Shown: positions 11,331-25,073 of the stretch, piece after piece
Numbering within the stretch: position 1 is the stretch's first letter
How the letters are laid out: every line of letters begins with the position of its first letter
Source of the DNA: Sipunculus nudus
Taxonomy: Eukaryota; Annelida; Sipuncula; Golfingiida; Sipunculidae
Reading direction: 5' to 3'
Length of the DNA: 64,000 nucleotides
Assembly: GCA_026874595.1 (NCBI GenBank)
Contig: CM049314.1
Span: forward strand, 37,059,229 to 37,123,228
Translations under genes and position numbers: made by a program
Notes under the pieces: generated by a model
Databases searched by the model: none
What the model was told of the DNA's origin: nothing
The model's input: the letters and a program-made list of their open reading frames with translations, nothing else

Positions 11331-14300
11331 TTGAATCCCCTCATTGGGGCTGCATTTAGCATACAGAATAAAAAAAAAGATGTCATAAGTCGCAGGTTGG
11401 ACTTTAAGGTATTCCGCTAAAATATCCTGCGAAATAACCTGCATACAGTTCACACATTATTCATTTTGCAAAAGATAATACAAGTCCTGTCACTTAGGAT
11501 ACATAACAAATAAAATAATGTCCGGGGCAAACAATTTGCTTTATTTCATTAAATGTTAATAAGACTATGACCATTATGAAACAGGTGTGCACCTTAGATT
11601 ATATGCCAAACAAACATTTAAATAATACATAAGATAATGAAATGAACCCTTAAATTGCTTCTTAACAGTGATTACGTATGGGTATATAATTTCTTCTTGG
11701 TACATATATACACTACAAGGCCAAAATTGCAATAAATTAATCGTTGATGAACAGAATGGTACAGATTAGTTGAGTTCAGAATTCCCAGCCCATGCAGGCC
11801 TGCATCTTGAGACATATATTCATGTAGTTATTAATTCTGTCTGTAAATCTACTCTGTATCTGATAAATAAGCTAGGTGTTCTTGAACATTTATGTTTTAT
11901 GTCCAGTACAGTTCACATACAGGTGAAATGTTAAGCCAATTTTTACCTCCTTAGATGTAAGCAGCTCATAGCTAGGTCATAGAATTTACATTTTATTATG
12001 TTTTCTTTATTTAAAATTCTTCAAAGTTGTAGTTTAACTCTCATCATAGAAGTGAGTACTTTGGTCTGATAAAAAAAAATTAAAACAAGTTTTAAAGTGC
12101 TCAAGATAAATATTTAATAGATCATCCTAGCCCTATATTTATAGTCCCTGACTTAGTACCATGTCCCTACATGCTGCATGATGACTGTTTAATAAGACAG
12201 CACAAATTAATCTGCATGAATTCACTGTATTTGTGGTCATATTACTAACAGTTGGTCAGGTTGAGCCAATTGTTCTCTGATGCATGCTGATGCCACACAG
12301 TATCATTGTTATAAGCCCTCATTGTATTCATCCGTATAAAATCAGCCATGCCTTGGGTCTGGTTGTTTATGAACATTTCATCAGAAATGGCAATAAAAAT
12401 GCACAGAGATGTGTTCTGTATATCACTGTTTTCGCATGGCAGGCCAAAGACAACATTTCTTTAACTGCATTGCGTTACCATTGTTTCTATTGATGTTTCC
12501 ACCATTGTTTCCATTCTGTCTTGCAGAAAAAGTGAAACATTGCAGTCTTCTTCAGTCTATTTCTTTGTACAGACACACAATTTTATATACACACACACAT
12601 GTGCATTTGCCCAAAATGTATTCCTGCAGGCAAGCCCATCCTCAGCCCCCCCTTCCATCCCCATCCTTTCATAAATCTCTGCTACACCCATTTAGTGAGC
12701 AGTCAAAATTCTGTAAATGAGGAATCTACAGAGGGTATATGTGTCTTGGATTCACCTTATGTGGCGGATTAAAGTGAATCAATGTATCATTGTTGTTTAA
12801 ACCTTTGATCATTTCAAGTTGTTCCCTGGATTAGCTTCATTCCATTTCATGAAAAGATTAAGGATACGGGAGTATTGATTTACGAGCGAAATCAGAGGCC
12901 TGGCTAGAATACACCAAATTGTGAGCTCAGGGAAATTGTACTCGTTACTCCCCTGCAGAACTTCAAAGAAAACCCAATGCAGCTGTTTGCTCAAGCAATT
13001 TAACCACAGTGCCTTCCTTATTATTCAATGTTCATCAATCTACAATCAGCTGATAGCAAATTTATACAGAACTACTAGCTTTATAGACAAAACAAACCAT
13101 GTATTTGTGATCAGTAATTAAATTAAAGGATATCCATACAGGAATATGTTTCATAAGCAATGACAACATCATTGAGGTCTTAAGAATGCTTGAAGGACAG
13201 CTTAATTGAGGAAACCAGATATTTCATTATGCTTTATGGCCAGTAATGTACAATTAATGCTCAGCTTAACTTGTATCATGTAGATAAGTGATGAGTAATA
13301 GAAGATGACCATAATTAATGCAGACCCAGACAGATATTTATGAATTATGTCATGGTATATTATACATGTTGATAATTTTTTATGAAAGCCACATTGACTC
13401 ACTTCTGGATATGCTGTCATCTGTTCATTCTCCTCATGTAATACGTACTTTATTATTGAAAAAATAAATAAATAAAAATTCCAGACATTGATACTGATGT
13501 TACTTCCTGTATATTTGAAATTGATCAAGCCTTTGACAAAAAAACAACTAATAGTTATAGATAGCTGTAGTATAGCAGTGTTTGCTGGTACCATATTACC
13601 AGAGGTAAACTAATGTGAAACTGTTGGGATCAAGCAATATAGGTAATTAAAAGACTTCTTTAGTTGCTATATACATTCAAAACATTTTATGATTTCCTAG
13701 TGCATGCATGAACACTCCAAAATGCTGTAGCGCTGAAACTGAAGGACTGCAACCAATCAGCTTACAGCTAATGTTGAAGGGTATTGCCTCCTATATATAT
13801 GCTTTATGAAATATAAGCAGAAGGCAAGTCACTCATATCATAGTTGTTCACATCACCACATGTTATAATTAGTATTATGCCTGTATCAGTGAAAATCTTC
13901 TCAAGGAAAATAAAGGAAATCATCCTTGATCAAGGTCACAGGCTTAATTAATTATTCTTTTCCTAGATTAAAAGAAAATTTTTAAAATAAACTAAAAATG
14001 CAAAAAAAAGGTCAGCAGCCAGTCCTCAGGTGTGTGCATATGGTGTTTTTTGCAAAAACTTGTACACATTATCAATTTAAAAACTTCAGTTTCCATGATG
14101 TGCCTTTTGTGCAAAGGTAATTGATGCTGAGTGCAACTCTTGGCCAGTATCCCAAACAAGGTAAAGACAGACAAAAACTGATAATTTATTTGTTTGGAAA
14201 TAATGGATGCTTTACCTCAGGGTTATCTGTGTCATGGAAAATAAATTGACATTATTGGTAATTTGTTTGACGATAATAGCTGTTTGCCCCAGAGGAAACT

Positions 14301-14534
14301 GTCTTGAGGAAATGAATCACGAGAGATCGAGGCAAATGTCATTTACACGCAGGATATTAAATTATTGTTTTGTAAATTTAATAAACCCTTGGATATCAGA
14401 TAAAAACAGTCCCTGGCCTCAAGCTTGTTGGAGTGTTATAATATAATCTCCTCTCCTTCTTGTAAAGTAGAAAGTTGCAAATGACACAACTGATACTACA
14501 CCATTGATATCAACTTATATATTGACTAGAAATC
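11331..14534. other. AT-rich DNA, nothing recognised
   Basis: Short frames only, none with family motifs. A block at 12640-12670 is C-rich but too short to interpret. Confidence 0.5.
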
Positions 14535-14540
14535 TGCATT

Positions 14541-14870
14541 GTAAGGAACGCAAGCCTTCGTCATATGGGGGTCCCTACTGTGGAATGCTCCCTTGTAAAA
14601 ACTAAGCGTGCATCCAGTTATTCAACCCATATTGCCAGGTTCGTGACTGTACATGCATTTGTGAATATTCCTTGATGATGTACCTGAATCTTGATCATGA
14701 GCTGGATCCACACCAAAATCTAATCAACTTTTCATTGGCCCATTCCTGAAATGCCCTGAAAATTTTTCTGGGATTCTGATCAGAATTGCATGAGTTCTGT
14801 TATGAACATTCACACAAACAAACACACACAAACAAGGATGAACACCTACCCTCCTGGTAGAGGCAAATAT
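14541..14870 (+). repeat. Dispersed SINE-like repeat, copy 1
   Basis: It shares with 19600-19890 and 56430-56765 the ordered words TTTGTGAATATT, CTGGATC..CAC..AAATCTAAT, CCCTGAAAATTT, an ACACAAAC-rich stretch, GGATGAA and a GGTAGAGGCA-type end. The left part also contains AAGGAACGCAAGCC and GGGGGTCCCTA, shared with the 56.4-kb copy. Three diverged copies imply a transposed family. No coding potential. Confidence 0.75.
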
Positions 14871-16319
14871 GCAGCCATGAAAACCAAGGGCTCAAATGTT
14901 TTTGTCTTTTGGAAAACATATCCAGACCTCAGTCCAAACCATGAGACCTGATTTCTTATAAAATAAACATGAGTTTCATCCAGCTAAGATATGTGACCAG
15001 AAAATGGAATCAGATACATAAATTGATATCAACAAAAAGTGATACCATGACTTATTTTTTTTTCGAAAGCTAGAGACAGTAGTATAATTAAATGGCATAA
15101 AATTGTACTACTGGCTCATGCTTTCAAAAACATGCTAGTATAGTGATATAAATGAAATATCTATTAGACATTTTCAAGGACATTGATCAAAGTAATTTTT
15201 ATGAGTACCTTACTTTATTTATGCCATATTCTTATCCCAATTTTTCTTCCTTTGGCAAGAAAACAGAAATGTTCTGAGATGATTTCTAGACTTAAAGTTG
15301 CCCGTTCACCTACCTTTTAAGAAAGAATTTTGTGATTTTTGGCTGACACTGTGTATATATCTAAGGGAAATGTTGGTTATGAAATGTTCTTTTTATGCCT
15401 CTGTGAAAAATGTATGGACTTGTTTATCAACAGCTTGTTTGTAAACACAGCTTGTTTACAGATGAAAATTATGTAACCTAAGGTGGTAGGTTGCATGTAT
15501 GTGGAGGTAGAAAGGTCACTTAATTTTTGCAAAATGCCATATGCAAAGCTCAGGCTTATCAGACTTGCCACCAGCTACCCTTGTTGAATTTGTTTTGATT
15601 ATTTTGGCCAGCCCCCACATGTTACAAACTTGATGATATAAACAAAACAAGCAGCCTGTGTGATATCCATGTTTTCTGGCCTATTTTCATAAAAGCTCCA
15701 TGGGATTACCTTTAGTTTATACAGGTCAGATAGGTGATTGGGCCCCTTAATATAACGATATTGAACCCTCTTGAACCTTAAAATTGATGCAGCTTAATAG
15801 GTTATATTCCCCAGTCTTTACAACAATTAAACAAAGGGTCCACTAAATACAAAGTATTGATGTAAATGAGATCTACTAATCCAGCATACATAGACAGCAT
15901 CCATTTTATATTTTCAACAGCACTTAAAAAATTTGAGCAGATGTTTAGCCCAATTCACAGTGATGAAGAACTTGAGTCATGAAAATTAGAGTCATAATTT
16001 TGACTTAATTACCCTAATTAAATTCTTATTGCCAATGAATATGTACCCTTTATTATAAAAAATAATGCAAACTGAAAGGGTAGCTTAAATTTTTTTTGGA
16101 CCAAATATGTTTTTTTTTGCCTATTTTTATATATACCAGCCAGTGCAGCAATGTGACCCAGACTTATCTGCATTAATATTTGAATTTCAAGAGATTCATG
16201 TTTGATCCACAGGACTTTTTTCAAATATTAATTTCAGAGGACCATACTGTGCAACGGTTTCAAATAAAAATATATAAAAAATTTATTTGGGTTGGTGAAC
16301 TTAATAAAAAAGTGATTGG
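14871..16319. other. AT-rich DNA, nothing recognised
   Basis: No gene, RNA or repeat family supported. Confidence 0.5.
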
Positions 16320-16740
16320 AAAAAGGTAATTTAATCCACTGGCTGCATGGTGCTTCTGTCACTGCAGCAGTTCATTTAGATTTTTTCAATGAAGCTCAGG
16401 TGCAATATGCAGTCACAAAGTAGAAGCCCTCTCCCTCTGCTTTGAAAATAAAATTGCAGTTTAGGTGACAATAAAGTGTTATCTCTGGGAGGCCTGCCCT
16501 GTGGGGCAGGCAGGTTCTGTTCTAAATCCAATATGCTTCATTGCTTTTTGCGTTTATGTCATTACTGAGCAGGCCCTGGCTGAAATTGTGAACAACTCGG
16601 CATTTCAAGGCAGATGACTTTATCAGCTGCTGATTTTTGAGAGGATCTAGCATGGAGTTTCTATCAGATTTCATGGTGATTCCCAAGGCCTAGCCCATTT
16701 GTTACAATACTGAATGCCATACATGGTCACCACAAGGTCC
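16320..16740. other. GC-richer unique stretch, possible conserved noncoding element
   Basis: Non-repetitive DNA of higher complexity and GC than the flanks, with no open frame across it. It contains the palindromic word ATCAGCTGCTGAT near 16620. Confidence 0.25.
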
Positions 16741-17190
16741 ACCATACAATTTATTTTTAAACCACTATTTTGGAATGATTCCATACAGTGGCAACAGAAG
16801 CAATTTTCTTATAAAATATTTTATTTTGATTGATCAATGCACTTCTTTTCTGGTTCTGAAGAGTTTAAGAAGCCATAGCGGTCAGCTGATATAATTAAAA
16901 TATTAAAATAATACTTGAATATGAATAGCAGATAACACCACTGTATAACAGTGTGGATTCACTTATAATTTGGAACTCTCAGTGAAAAAGTAGAACATTT
17001 GTATTCTACATTTGAAATTTGTGTTTTTGTGATAATCATTATACAAAAAAAAGTTCTTCTGTGAAACACATTTCACAAGTTTGTCTGGCCATGCCCATGG
17101 AAAGAAACATGAAAGGATATGAGGTTCAGGGGGTTTGAAATATCTTAATTTGTCTCTCATTATAAGTCTCATCTGAAAGTTGATACAACA

Positions 17191-17206
17191 CCCCCCCCCC
17201 CCCCCA
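17191..17206 (+). repeat. Poly-C tract
   Basis: About sixteen consecutive C, followed by ACCCAC. Confidence 0.8.
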
Positions 17207-17259
17207 CCCACTGAAAATAAAATAAAAAAATATATCAGATCCACGACTGAATATGCTAA

Positions 17260-17720
17260 CCATGCAAGGCCCTCAGTTTTGTAACCCTGGGATTGCGTTC
17301 AGCAATCGGGCAGTAAGGGTCAGTGCAGCCTTTGAAGTATGGAACCAACTGGTCTGCTAATTAGTTATCGCGGAAGTTAAGTGGTAGTAACAGAAGCCTG
17401 TGGCATGGTTTTGTCATTTAAACTGTCAGTTCCCATCTCTAACAAGTCATTAACTGGATATTTTATGTGGACCATTACACCAAGAGCTAATCAGCACAGT
17501 AGATTGGCACCACAGGCCAGTGAAGGTTTGAGTGATTTTTTTTTAGGCTTTCAAAAATAGGTAATGAGAAGTTCCCAAATGGCAGGAAATCTCCTGCAGG
17601 TCTGGTACATGACAGACTGCTGTGGCGACATTGCCCTAGTTAGAAGACAGGCACTGTGGTCTCTCTAAGGCTTTGAATCAAGCCAAAAGGGAAAATACCT
17701 GTGTTTAAGGCAAAAAAAAA
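17260..17720. other. GC-richer unique island, possible conserved noncoding element
   Basis: A sharp rise in GC and sequence complexity between AT-rich flanks. Stops interrupt all frames, and TAAT and AATTA homeodomain-type words are present. Proposed regulatory DNA in the large PCCB intron, by inference only. Confidence 0.35.
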
Positions 17721-18053
17721 TGGTTGGTGTCTCAGGCGCTTCAGGCATCATTTTTTTTTAATCCCCACATCAAAACTGTTTATTTTATTTTTATTATTGA
17801 CTGATTTGAACTTAAGCCACTTGGACAGTTCTTTCAAGGAGATAATATATAATATCTCAGTATAAATTGTTTTGTTATGATGTGCTATTTACCTGCATGT
17901 ATTGCTAAACAATTCTGTTATATTCATATTTTCCCCTGATACATATTTTTTGGAAACTTAATAAAAAAGGTAAAAATGCCTTCCATCTTTGATTTCTTAA
18001 AACAAAGTGTTCTTTCAAGCCTTAAAGATACTGCATATACCAAGCATTGTTCA

Positions 18054-18159
<106 letters not shown>

Positions 18160-19599
18160 CACTGAAAAGAAGTAAGTCCACTGGAATTTAAATACCTGGC
18201 CGTACCATCAAATAGCAGCTATTGTGGTGCAAACTCTGGACATACAATACTTCAGCGCATATTTACCATGTCTGGATTACTAAGAAGATTATAACCAATG
18301 AAAACAAAATAAGTTGCTCAGGTGGACACTAAATAATGAGAGTGAATAAAACATTTGTCATTGCATGCTAATTAGTATACTTATTTTTAGTGCCAACATC
18401 AATATATGAATGATATATCTGTAAAATATATTGTATATATTTCTTACTTCTTGTGAAGGCCACCAGATTTGTGACCCCATTTAACAATCCAATTTGTATG
18501 CAAATTTTAACCACTTATTTTAATCCTACAGAAGTTTCTAATTCTACAGTAGATTTGTGGTTTTATTTTCCTGTCAAGAGGCTTATATTAACAATATCTG
18601 ACAGGAGCAACAACAGCAATCTTCCAGCAAATTGTAATGATTTTCTGTGGTAGCAGACTTATGAATAATTTATTGAGAAAATTATAAATGAGTGATTCTT
18701 TTAGCACTTGTAATTATTCAGCCATGTTTTAGTGTTAAGGAGATTTACCAATGAAAACTTCAGCAGCTGCTACAGGAATCAGTGAAATTAATGTGACAGG
18801 ATTGTGATATATTATTTTACAGAATTTCATGATGTGCTGCAGATGATATATCATTATATGATTCATCAATAAATTAATATATTCCTGGTGAATACAGCTT
18901 TACAAATCAGAATTTTAATGGCTAGATTTATATGCCATTGACATTTAACAATACCCATAGTAACAGAGGTTTCAGGAAGAAACCCAAAGTATATACAGCT
19001 CTTATAATACTGACAACCTTAAATTTACAATCAAACAGGATAAATACTACTTTTTCCCTTTAAAGTCATTTATTGTTGGGAAGAAGCAAGTTTGAACATT
19101 TTCGGAGTGTGCATACAGGTGCCTGAAAGTGTTGAAAGTGCTTGAATTTAAAATGACATATTCAAAGTCTGAAGTGCCTTTGCAAATAGCACTTTTACTG
19201 GTGACATCCTTGAATTGTCCTAGACATTTCAAGTAGCTGGAGGATGAGAATTAGTATCACAGATCCACCTGGTTCTTCGCAGGTTCTTCTGTGCATTTGC
19301 TAAAAACAGCAGAGTGTCATATATCTGAAATACTTGCAGGACATTAGATTTTTCTTCAGTTAAACAATCCTTTGGATAAACATTCTTGCATGAGATTGCA
19401 TTAGATTTTCCATGATTGGCGACCTGCAGACCTGAATACAAGAGGGTATCAGGTGAAACTGGAAAAATACATCCCAATTTATAGTGCTTCCCTCACTCAA
19501 AAACACTCTGCCAATTAACATGCTGTACACTGTCACTCTGAGTTGCTTGGTTCTCCACTGTGACCTGAACAAGTGGCTGGACCACAGTGCGAGCCACAT
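18160..19599. other. AT-rich DNA, nothing recognised
   Basis: Small frames without motifs; no repeat family identified. Confidence 0.5.
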
Positions 19600-19895
19600 T
19601 AGGCTTGACCCTGTGTGCATTTACTTTTGTTTGGCCCATATTCCCAGGTTTATTTGTGCATAAGTGACCATACATTTGTGAATATTTACTGATGATGCTC
19701 CAGAATCTAGAAGAGATGCTGGATCAACACCAAAATCTAATTATTTCTTCCTTGCTCCATTCCCAAAATGCCCTGAAAATTTCATGAGATTCTGTTCATG
19801 ATTTCATGTGTTATGTTTTGAACAATTACCCTTTCTTGAAACACACACACACACAGGGATGAATTTAATGCATGTCCTCTGGGCAGAAGCAAACA
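19600..19895 (+). repeat. Dispersed SINE-like repeat, copy 2
   Basis: Second copy of the family at 14541-14870, truncated at the left. It contains CCCAGGTTTATTTGTGCATA, TTTGTGAATATT, CACCAAAATCTAATT, CCCAAAATGCCCTGAAAATT and a GGGATGAA...GGCAGAAGCA end. Confidence 0.75.
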
Positions 19896-20146
19896 CACAC
19901 ACGTGTACACCATCTATAAGTGATTCCCAAAATATAAATTACACAACCTAAACTTGATGCAGTATAAAATAAAGTAACATTTAAAATACTATTAGATTTG
20001 AAAACTTTCAATGAGACAAGAGAAAATAACAAAAGTAAGAACTAAGAATCTGCATGAGATAGAGGTTAAAAAAATATCTGAAAACCTGCTTATAAATTTC
20101 AGTGAATAAGTGCATGAATTTTGAAAATAAGATAAATTACAAATAG

Positions 20147-20198
20147 CTTGTTCATATCTGTTGGCAAAATAGCTTGTTCATATCTGTTGGCAAAATTC
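20147..20198 (+). repeat. 26-bp direct duplication
   Basis: The word TAGCTTGTTCATATCTGTTG followed by GCAAAA occurs twice in immediate tandem. A small recent duplication. Confidence 0.8.
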
Positions 20199-20199
20199 A

Positions 20200-21574
20200 C
20201 ACATGAGCAGATGATCACTGCTCTTGTCAAGCAAGACAGATCACAAGCGTGAACAGTTTTCAGTGTCTTCACAAATCCATGAAAAATACAGGTAGGATGA
20301 TAAAGATGGATGTACACACTCTCAGGCATGTATTGGCATCGCTACCAATATTCTCAGACTGCTTATTTACTGGTGTATTCATCTGGTGCCATGTCATCAA
20401 TCCCTGACAGTGTTTAACATGGATGTGATATATACTTACCATTTTGTTAAATAATATTCTTGGGTTTAATACTAGGCCAGCACAGTCATCAATCTTGAAT
20501 ATTATCATGTATTGCCTACTTGTCCTAATTTGTCAGTGTCCAAAGTTATAACCTTGAAAGGGTAAGTCAAGGTCATATGATCCACTCCCTGACTTTGATA
20601 TATCATTCAGCTTTATTTTATGACCTTAACTGATATTACCTCAGCTTGGTTAATGTGTTTATTCCTGGTGGCTTATTACTCAAAAGAATGGTGTCCATAT
20701 GTTTACAGTAATAGGATAAACTCAAGCATAAACTCACCTCTCCATTATACAGACAAATCATGTCTCACTTTCCTGTTTAACTCTTTAACTTCTGCTCCTC
20801 TGGCTCTGTGAGCTTCACTCTTGGACTCTTAACTGCTGGATAAATTATTTTTAGTTACTCTAATACATTTCCTTCATAATAACTGTGCTTTCAGTCCACA
20901 TTAGGTCAGTCCACTTGCCTGATCAAATAAGTAGGTGTTAAGCCTGTCAGTACTGTAAATGCAAAAATTTCACATTTCAGTTGAGTCATGTAAGTAATAT
21001 AATTTACTGGATACTCTAAAATCTAAAACATAAAACAAAAGTATAAAGTAAAGTGGCAAATAATCATTTGGTGATCAGGGTGTATGATTAAACAGTAAAT
21101 CCATGTCTTTCTAAAATAATTTAAATTTACTGCTTGTCTCTACTGTTATTTGTACTGTACATATTACAAAAAAATAGGCCTTTATTAAAGATTTGTACTC
21201 CATCAAACCTACAGTAAACCAATCTGCATATTACACATGCAGAGTATGGATATATTATTGAAAACTTTAGCAGGAATCAAAGGAGGTCTGCCAGATGGAA
21301 TCAGTTCAATCAGTGTACAAGGGTTGTTTTCCAATTACCAGAATTAAAAATTAGCTTTAGGTACCAAATTAAGAGCTATGTACCAGTCTATGAATTATGA
21401 AGCATAGACTGGTCTGCTGCCACATGTGAGTGTAGTAGCAAAAATTTACCTCCATGGTCTCAACAGAGGTCCATGCATGCAATACTGTCATTCTAGAATG
21501 AATTCAGAAGATCTACATTAATCTTTGGGGATAAATGTCATCTTGTTTTCCAAGCCATTTTGTATGGCACAAAT

Positions 21575-21577
<3 letters not shown>
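20200..21577. other. AT-rich DNA, nothing recognised
   Basis: No gene or repeat family supported. Confidence 0.5.

Positions 21578-21620
<43 letters not shown>
21578..21620. repeat. (TA)n microsatellite
   Basis: About 42 bp of TA. Confidence 0.95.
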
Positions 21621-21621
<1 letters not shown>

Positions 21622-24600
21622 CTTTCTATCTAACATTCATGTAAGAAATGGAAAAGCAGTTAAAAAGTTACCTTGGGAAGACTGGCATAGGAAGTGGGTC
21701 GGTACAATTTGCTTCGTGGAGAAAAAGGTACATATGATCAGAGGGTACAAGATTTTTTGCAGAATCTGTTAAAGTCTGAGACAATTAGGCTTCTTTCTTT
21801 ACAAAATGATAAAGTAACCCAAAGTTACTGCAGATAATTGGGTTCATGTTTATCCAATTCAAGGTCATATTGCAACAAAATCAGTTCATGTGACCTTTAC
21901 CAGAAAAACTGTAAAACATCAGGTAAAAAGTAACTGTGCAGGGTCACAGATGAAGAGCTATGGTAGAGGAGCAAACTTCTATGTATTACTGTCATCATTC
22001 TTTCTTGACAAGAACTCAGGATATGGCTGGCCTAATAACCAGGTTGAAATAAAACAAATAATGGATGAGTTACACAAATAAGGTTGAGTTATTTTCCACC
22101 CAAATAACCCAAAACTGCAGTTTTAGAAATTGTTACATGTAAACAGATAGGGTGGCTATCGGACATAATAGATATTGTTGTCCGTTGAATCACAGGATAT
22201 ATGGATCAAGGCAGTGTTTATCAAAGGTCAAGGTGGGGACTTCAAAACTAAGTTTTAGTTTTCAAGTTTAGGATACTTTGGATTACTGTTACAAAGTGAA
22301 AAAAAAATCTTCCAAAGCTCACTGGAGGATGTTAAATCTATAAAACACCCCAGTTACCCTATTATTTTCAGTAATTTCTTATGCCTGTAAGAACAAAATT
22401 GTCTTAGGGCCACACCTCTATAAATAAGAAAAATAAAATCTGTATTTCTTCATTTAGCAGCAATTAATCTTCTTTGTAGGATATTCAGTTTGGGTTTTCT
22501 AGGGTTATCTGATCTGCTCCTGCCAAGAGAGGTTGGTTTGAACAGACCCAGGCTGTTTGGTATTCTTCTGGGACCTGATTATAAAACACAAAAGGACAAA
22601 GCCTACTTTAAAACTCATGTATTATAGATAAGCTGCTGTTTCCCATGCTGATGGCAAGGCCAATATGTACATTGTTTTAGACTGTTGCTTCCTTCAGCTG
22701 ATGTTTTTGCATGTTGAGAAACAAATTCAGAAATATTATCAGTCCTTAAACCTGCAGAATCAATAAAGTCAAAAATTGCACTAAAATATGATACTACTCA
22801 AAATGAAAGAAAGTTCTGACCAAAGAAGGAAATGGAGAAAAACAAATGATAAAGAACGATAGGTTGTAGTGAAGCCTGGTGGATTTCTTGTTGTATATGT
22901 GCAGCATCGTGGATAATTCAGGAATGATAACCTGTAAGTAAGACATTAGAGGGAATCTCTGAGGGAAGTTATAGCAAGATTTACTAGCTGTTTCGCCTTT
23001 TAGGCATTGGTAGTGTTTTTAATTAACATCAGCTCTTGAGGCAAATGCCTTTCATACCCACAAGGTTACATCAAACACTGCAGACAAAATCTTTAACATT
23101 GACAAACTTGACCTTCCAGGAATTAAATGGATACATGTAAAATATGGTATAAGAAGCTATAAATAACCAGGCTGTATTGTATTTGACTAGTAAGCATTTA
23201 AATGTAGCAAGACACATGTTTACAGTGTTTATGTGAATTAATTGCTCCATGAAAAATTGAAGCCATATTAAATGGAACTTACAATCTCTGCCATTTTTGT
23301 ATGAAAGCTATTGTAGTAACCAAATGAAATATGATCCATTAACTGGTATATGAGTTTTACTGGTATTGTTCTTCCCCTTATAGTTTGTGTACTTGTGTTT
23401 TAAACACGATTTATGATAATTTTTAATGGGTTAAAGTAAAATTATATTTCTATAGTTGTTGAAAGCTTTGCAGATAAATAGTGTAAGATATAATTTGATA
23501 TATTAAATTGTAAGATATAAATTAGTCATGTATCAACAACAACAATTACCAGTAAAACTAAAACTACCATCAGTTATCTGATCATTAGAGGCAGTAATAT
23601 TTGAAATGTCATAAATTTATATCTACATCAATTATAAGTTAAAACCAGATTACTACTGCAGAAAAGAGAAATTGATGTGTCTTGAAGGAGCTCTGACATG
23701 AATAATGTCCTAGAATAATGTTAATACTCGTTAGCATGAATGGTCTTATTAACTGTGCCCCCAGTCAGGGTTCCGATGCATCAGGCACAAGAACATTAAG
23801 GGAATTAACATTGCTATAAAGCACCCATTCCTCTGTAGTTAATGTGCACATTACAGGAGATTATCATCAGTTCACTAGGTGTTATTTCATGAATGCTTAA
23901 GCTACTGCAGTACATCATGTTAGTTTATCTTACATAGAAATTACACCATTCCTGGTAACTGCAGTTTATCATGGAAAGGGTGGCTTTATTAATAACCAGT
24001 TTATTATTAGTCTCTCTGTTTGCCAAAGTTCAATGTAATCCAAAAATACTCCTTGATAACAGTTTGCAAGAAATGGTATTTTTGTTACATTAATAATTAT
24101 CCGGCTTGAAAACAATTCATGCATGTATAAAACTTACAGATCAACTTAATTATTTAAAGTTTCAGATGGTCGAAATGGAAAACTCTTTTGAGATTTCAAT
24201 ATTTGCATGAGCACATTTTTTTAAAGTTTTGTATGGAATTTTTATATATATTGTTATATAAATAATTATATATATTAATATTAGGACTGTTATTAACTGT
24301 AAAAAGAAGAATCAAAATTTGAAATAGATGACTCAGTCAGAAAGGATAAATTGTATGTGACTGCTCTCTTAATACAAGTGAAATACCAGCAGAGACAGTA
24401 TGGAGACTTGTGTTCCTTTGGGATTTTGATAATTGGTCTAAAGAACATTCATTCATGCGTTATATTGAACAATGAAGCGTTCCTCCAGACAGATTCAGTA
24501 AATGCTGTCAGACGTGTCTTAGCCTTAGTATCTAATTAAAAGTTCTTCCACTGACCTGCAGTTATCTTTATTTTAGGTCACTATAAGTCATTTCATAAAT

Positions 24601-24885
24601 ACAAATATCATCAATTACACAATAATTAATTTAAAAACAAGTTTGTTACTGTTTAAATACATGTGGTACTATGTCCAAATTAGGCTATATTTTGATATCA
24701 AATTACAATCAAGAAATGTACTCAATGGTGTATCTTTTTTTTAATAAGGACATACTTAACAATACATACACCGATATAAATAGAGACCTTTTATAACTTT
24801 TAATTGTAAGTATGCCTTCTGGTTACTACCTTGTAACATGCCAAGAAATCTTGAAATCAAAGAAGTATCTTAATACTAGTACAGT
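21621..24885. other. AT-rich DNA, nothing recognised
   Basis: No convincing coding exon on either strand. The word GGACCTGAT near 22570 was examined as a possible PCCB GPD motif and rejected. Confidence 0.5.
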
Positions 24886-25073
24886 AAATTCCCCATTATA
24901 AGCCACATTTATAAATAGCTGCACCCAGACTTTTCTGTTCCCTGCCCATGATGCACTGAGAAAAAGAAGAACTGGAAACAACCCCTTTACAGCCACACCT
25001 GGACTTCCCCTGCATGAATTAACCCATACCAACTTGAACCATTCAAGTGACCAGAGTATTGGCCGATCCATGA
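24886..25073 (+). repeat. Dispersed repeat (CATTATAAGC family), copy 1
   Basis: It shares with 56139-56310 the ordered words CATTATAAGC, CACCCAGACTTTTC, GTTCC, TGCATGAATT, ACCATTCA (56.3 kb: GCCATTCA) and GTGACC. A diverged, non-coding interspersed family, perhaps a MITE. The 81-codon minus frame across it is an artefact. Confidence 0.65.

Noticed and set aside
22555-22590. GGACCTGAT word as a possible PCCB GPDVVK exon
   Set aside because: Flanking codons do not match the family, and no fitting donor follows.
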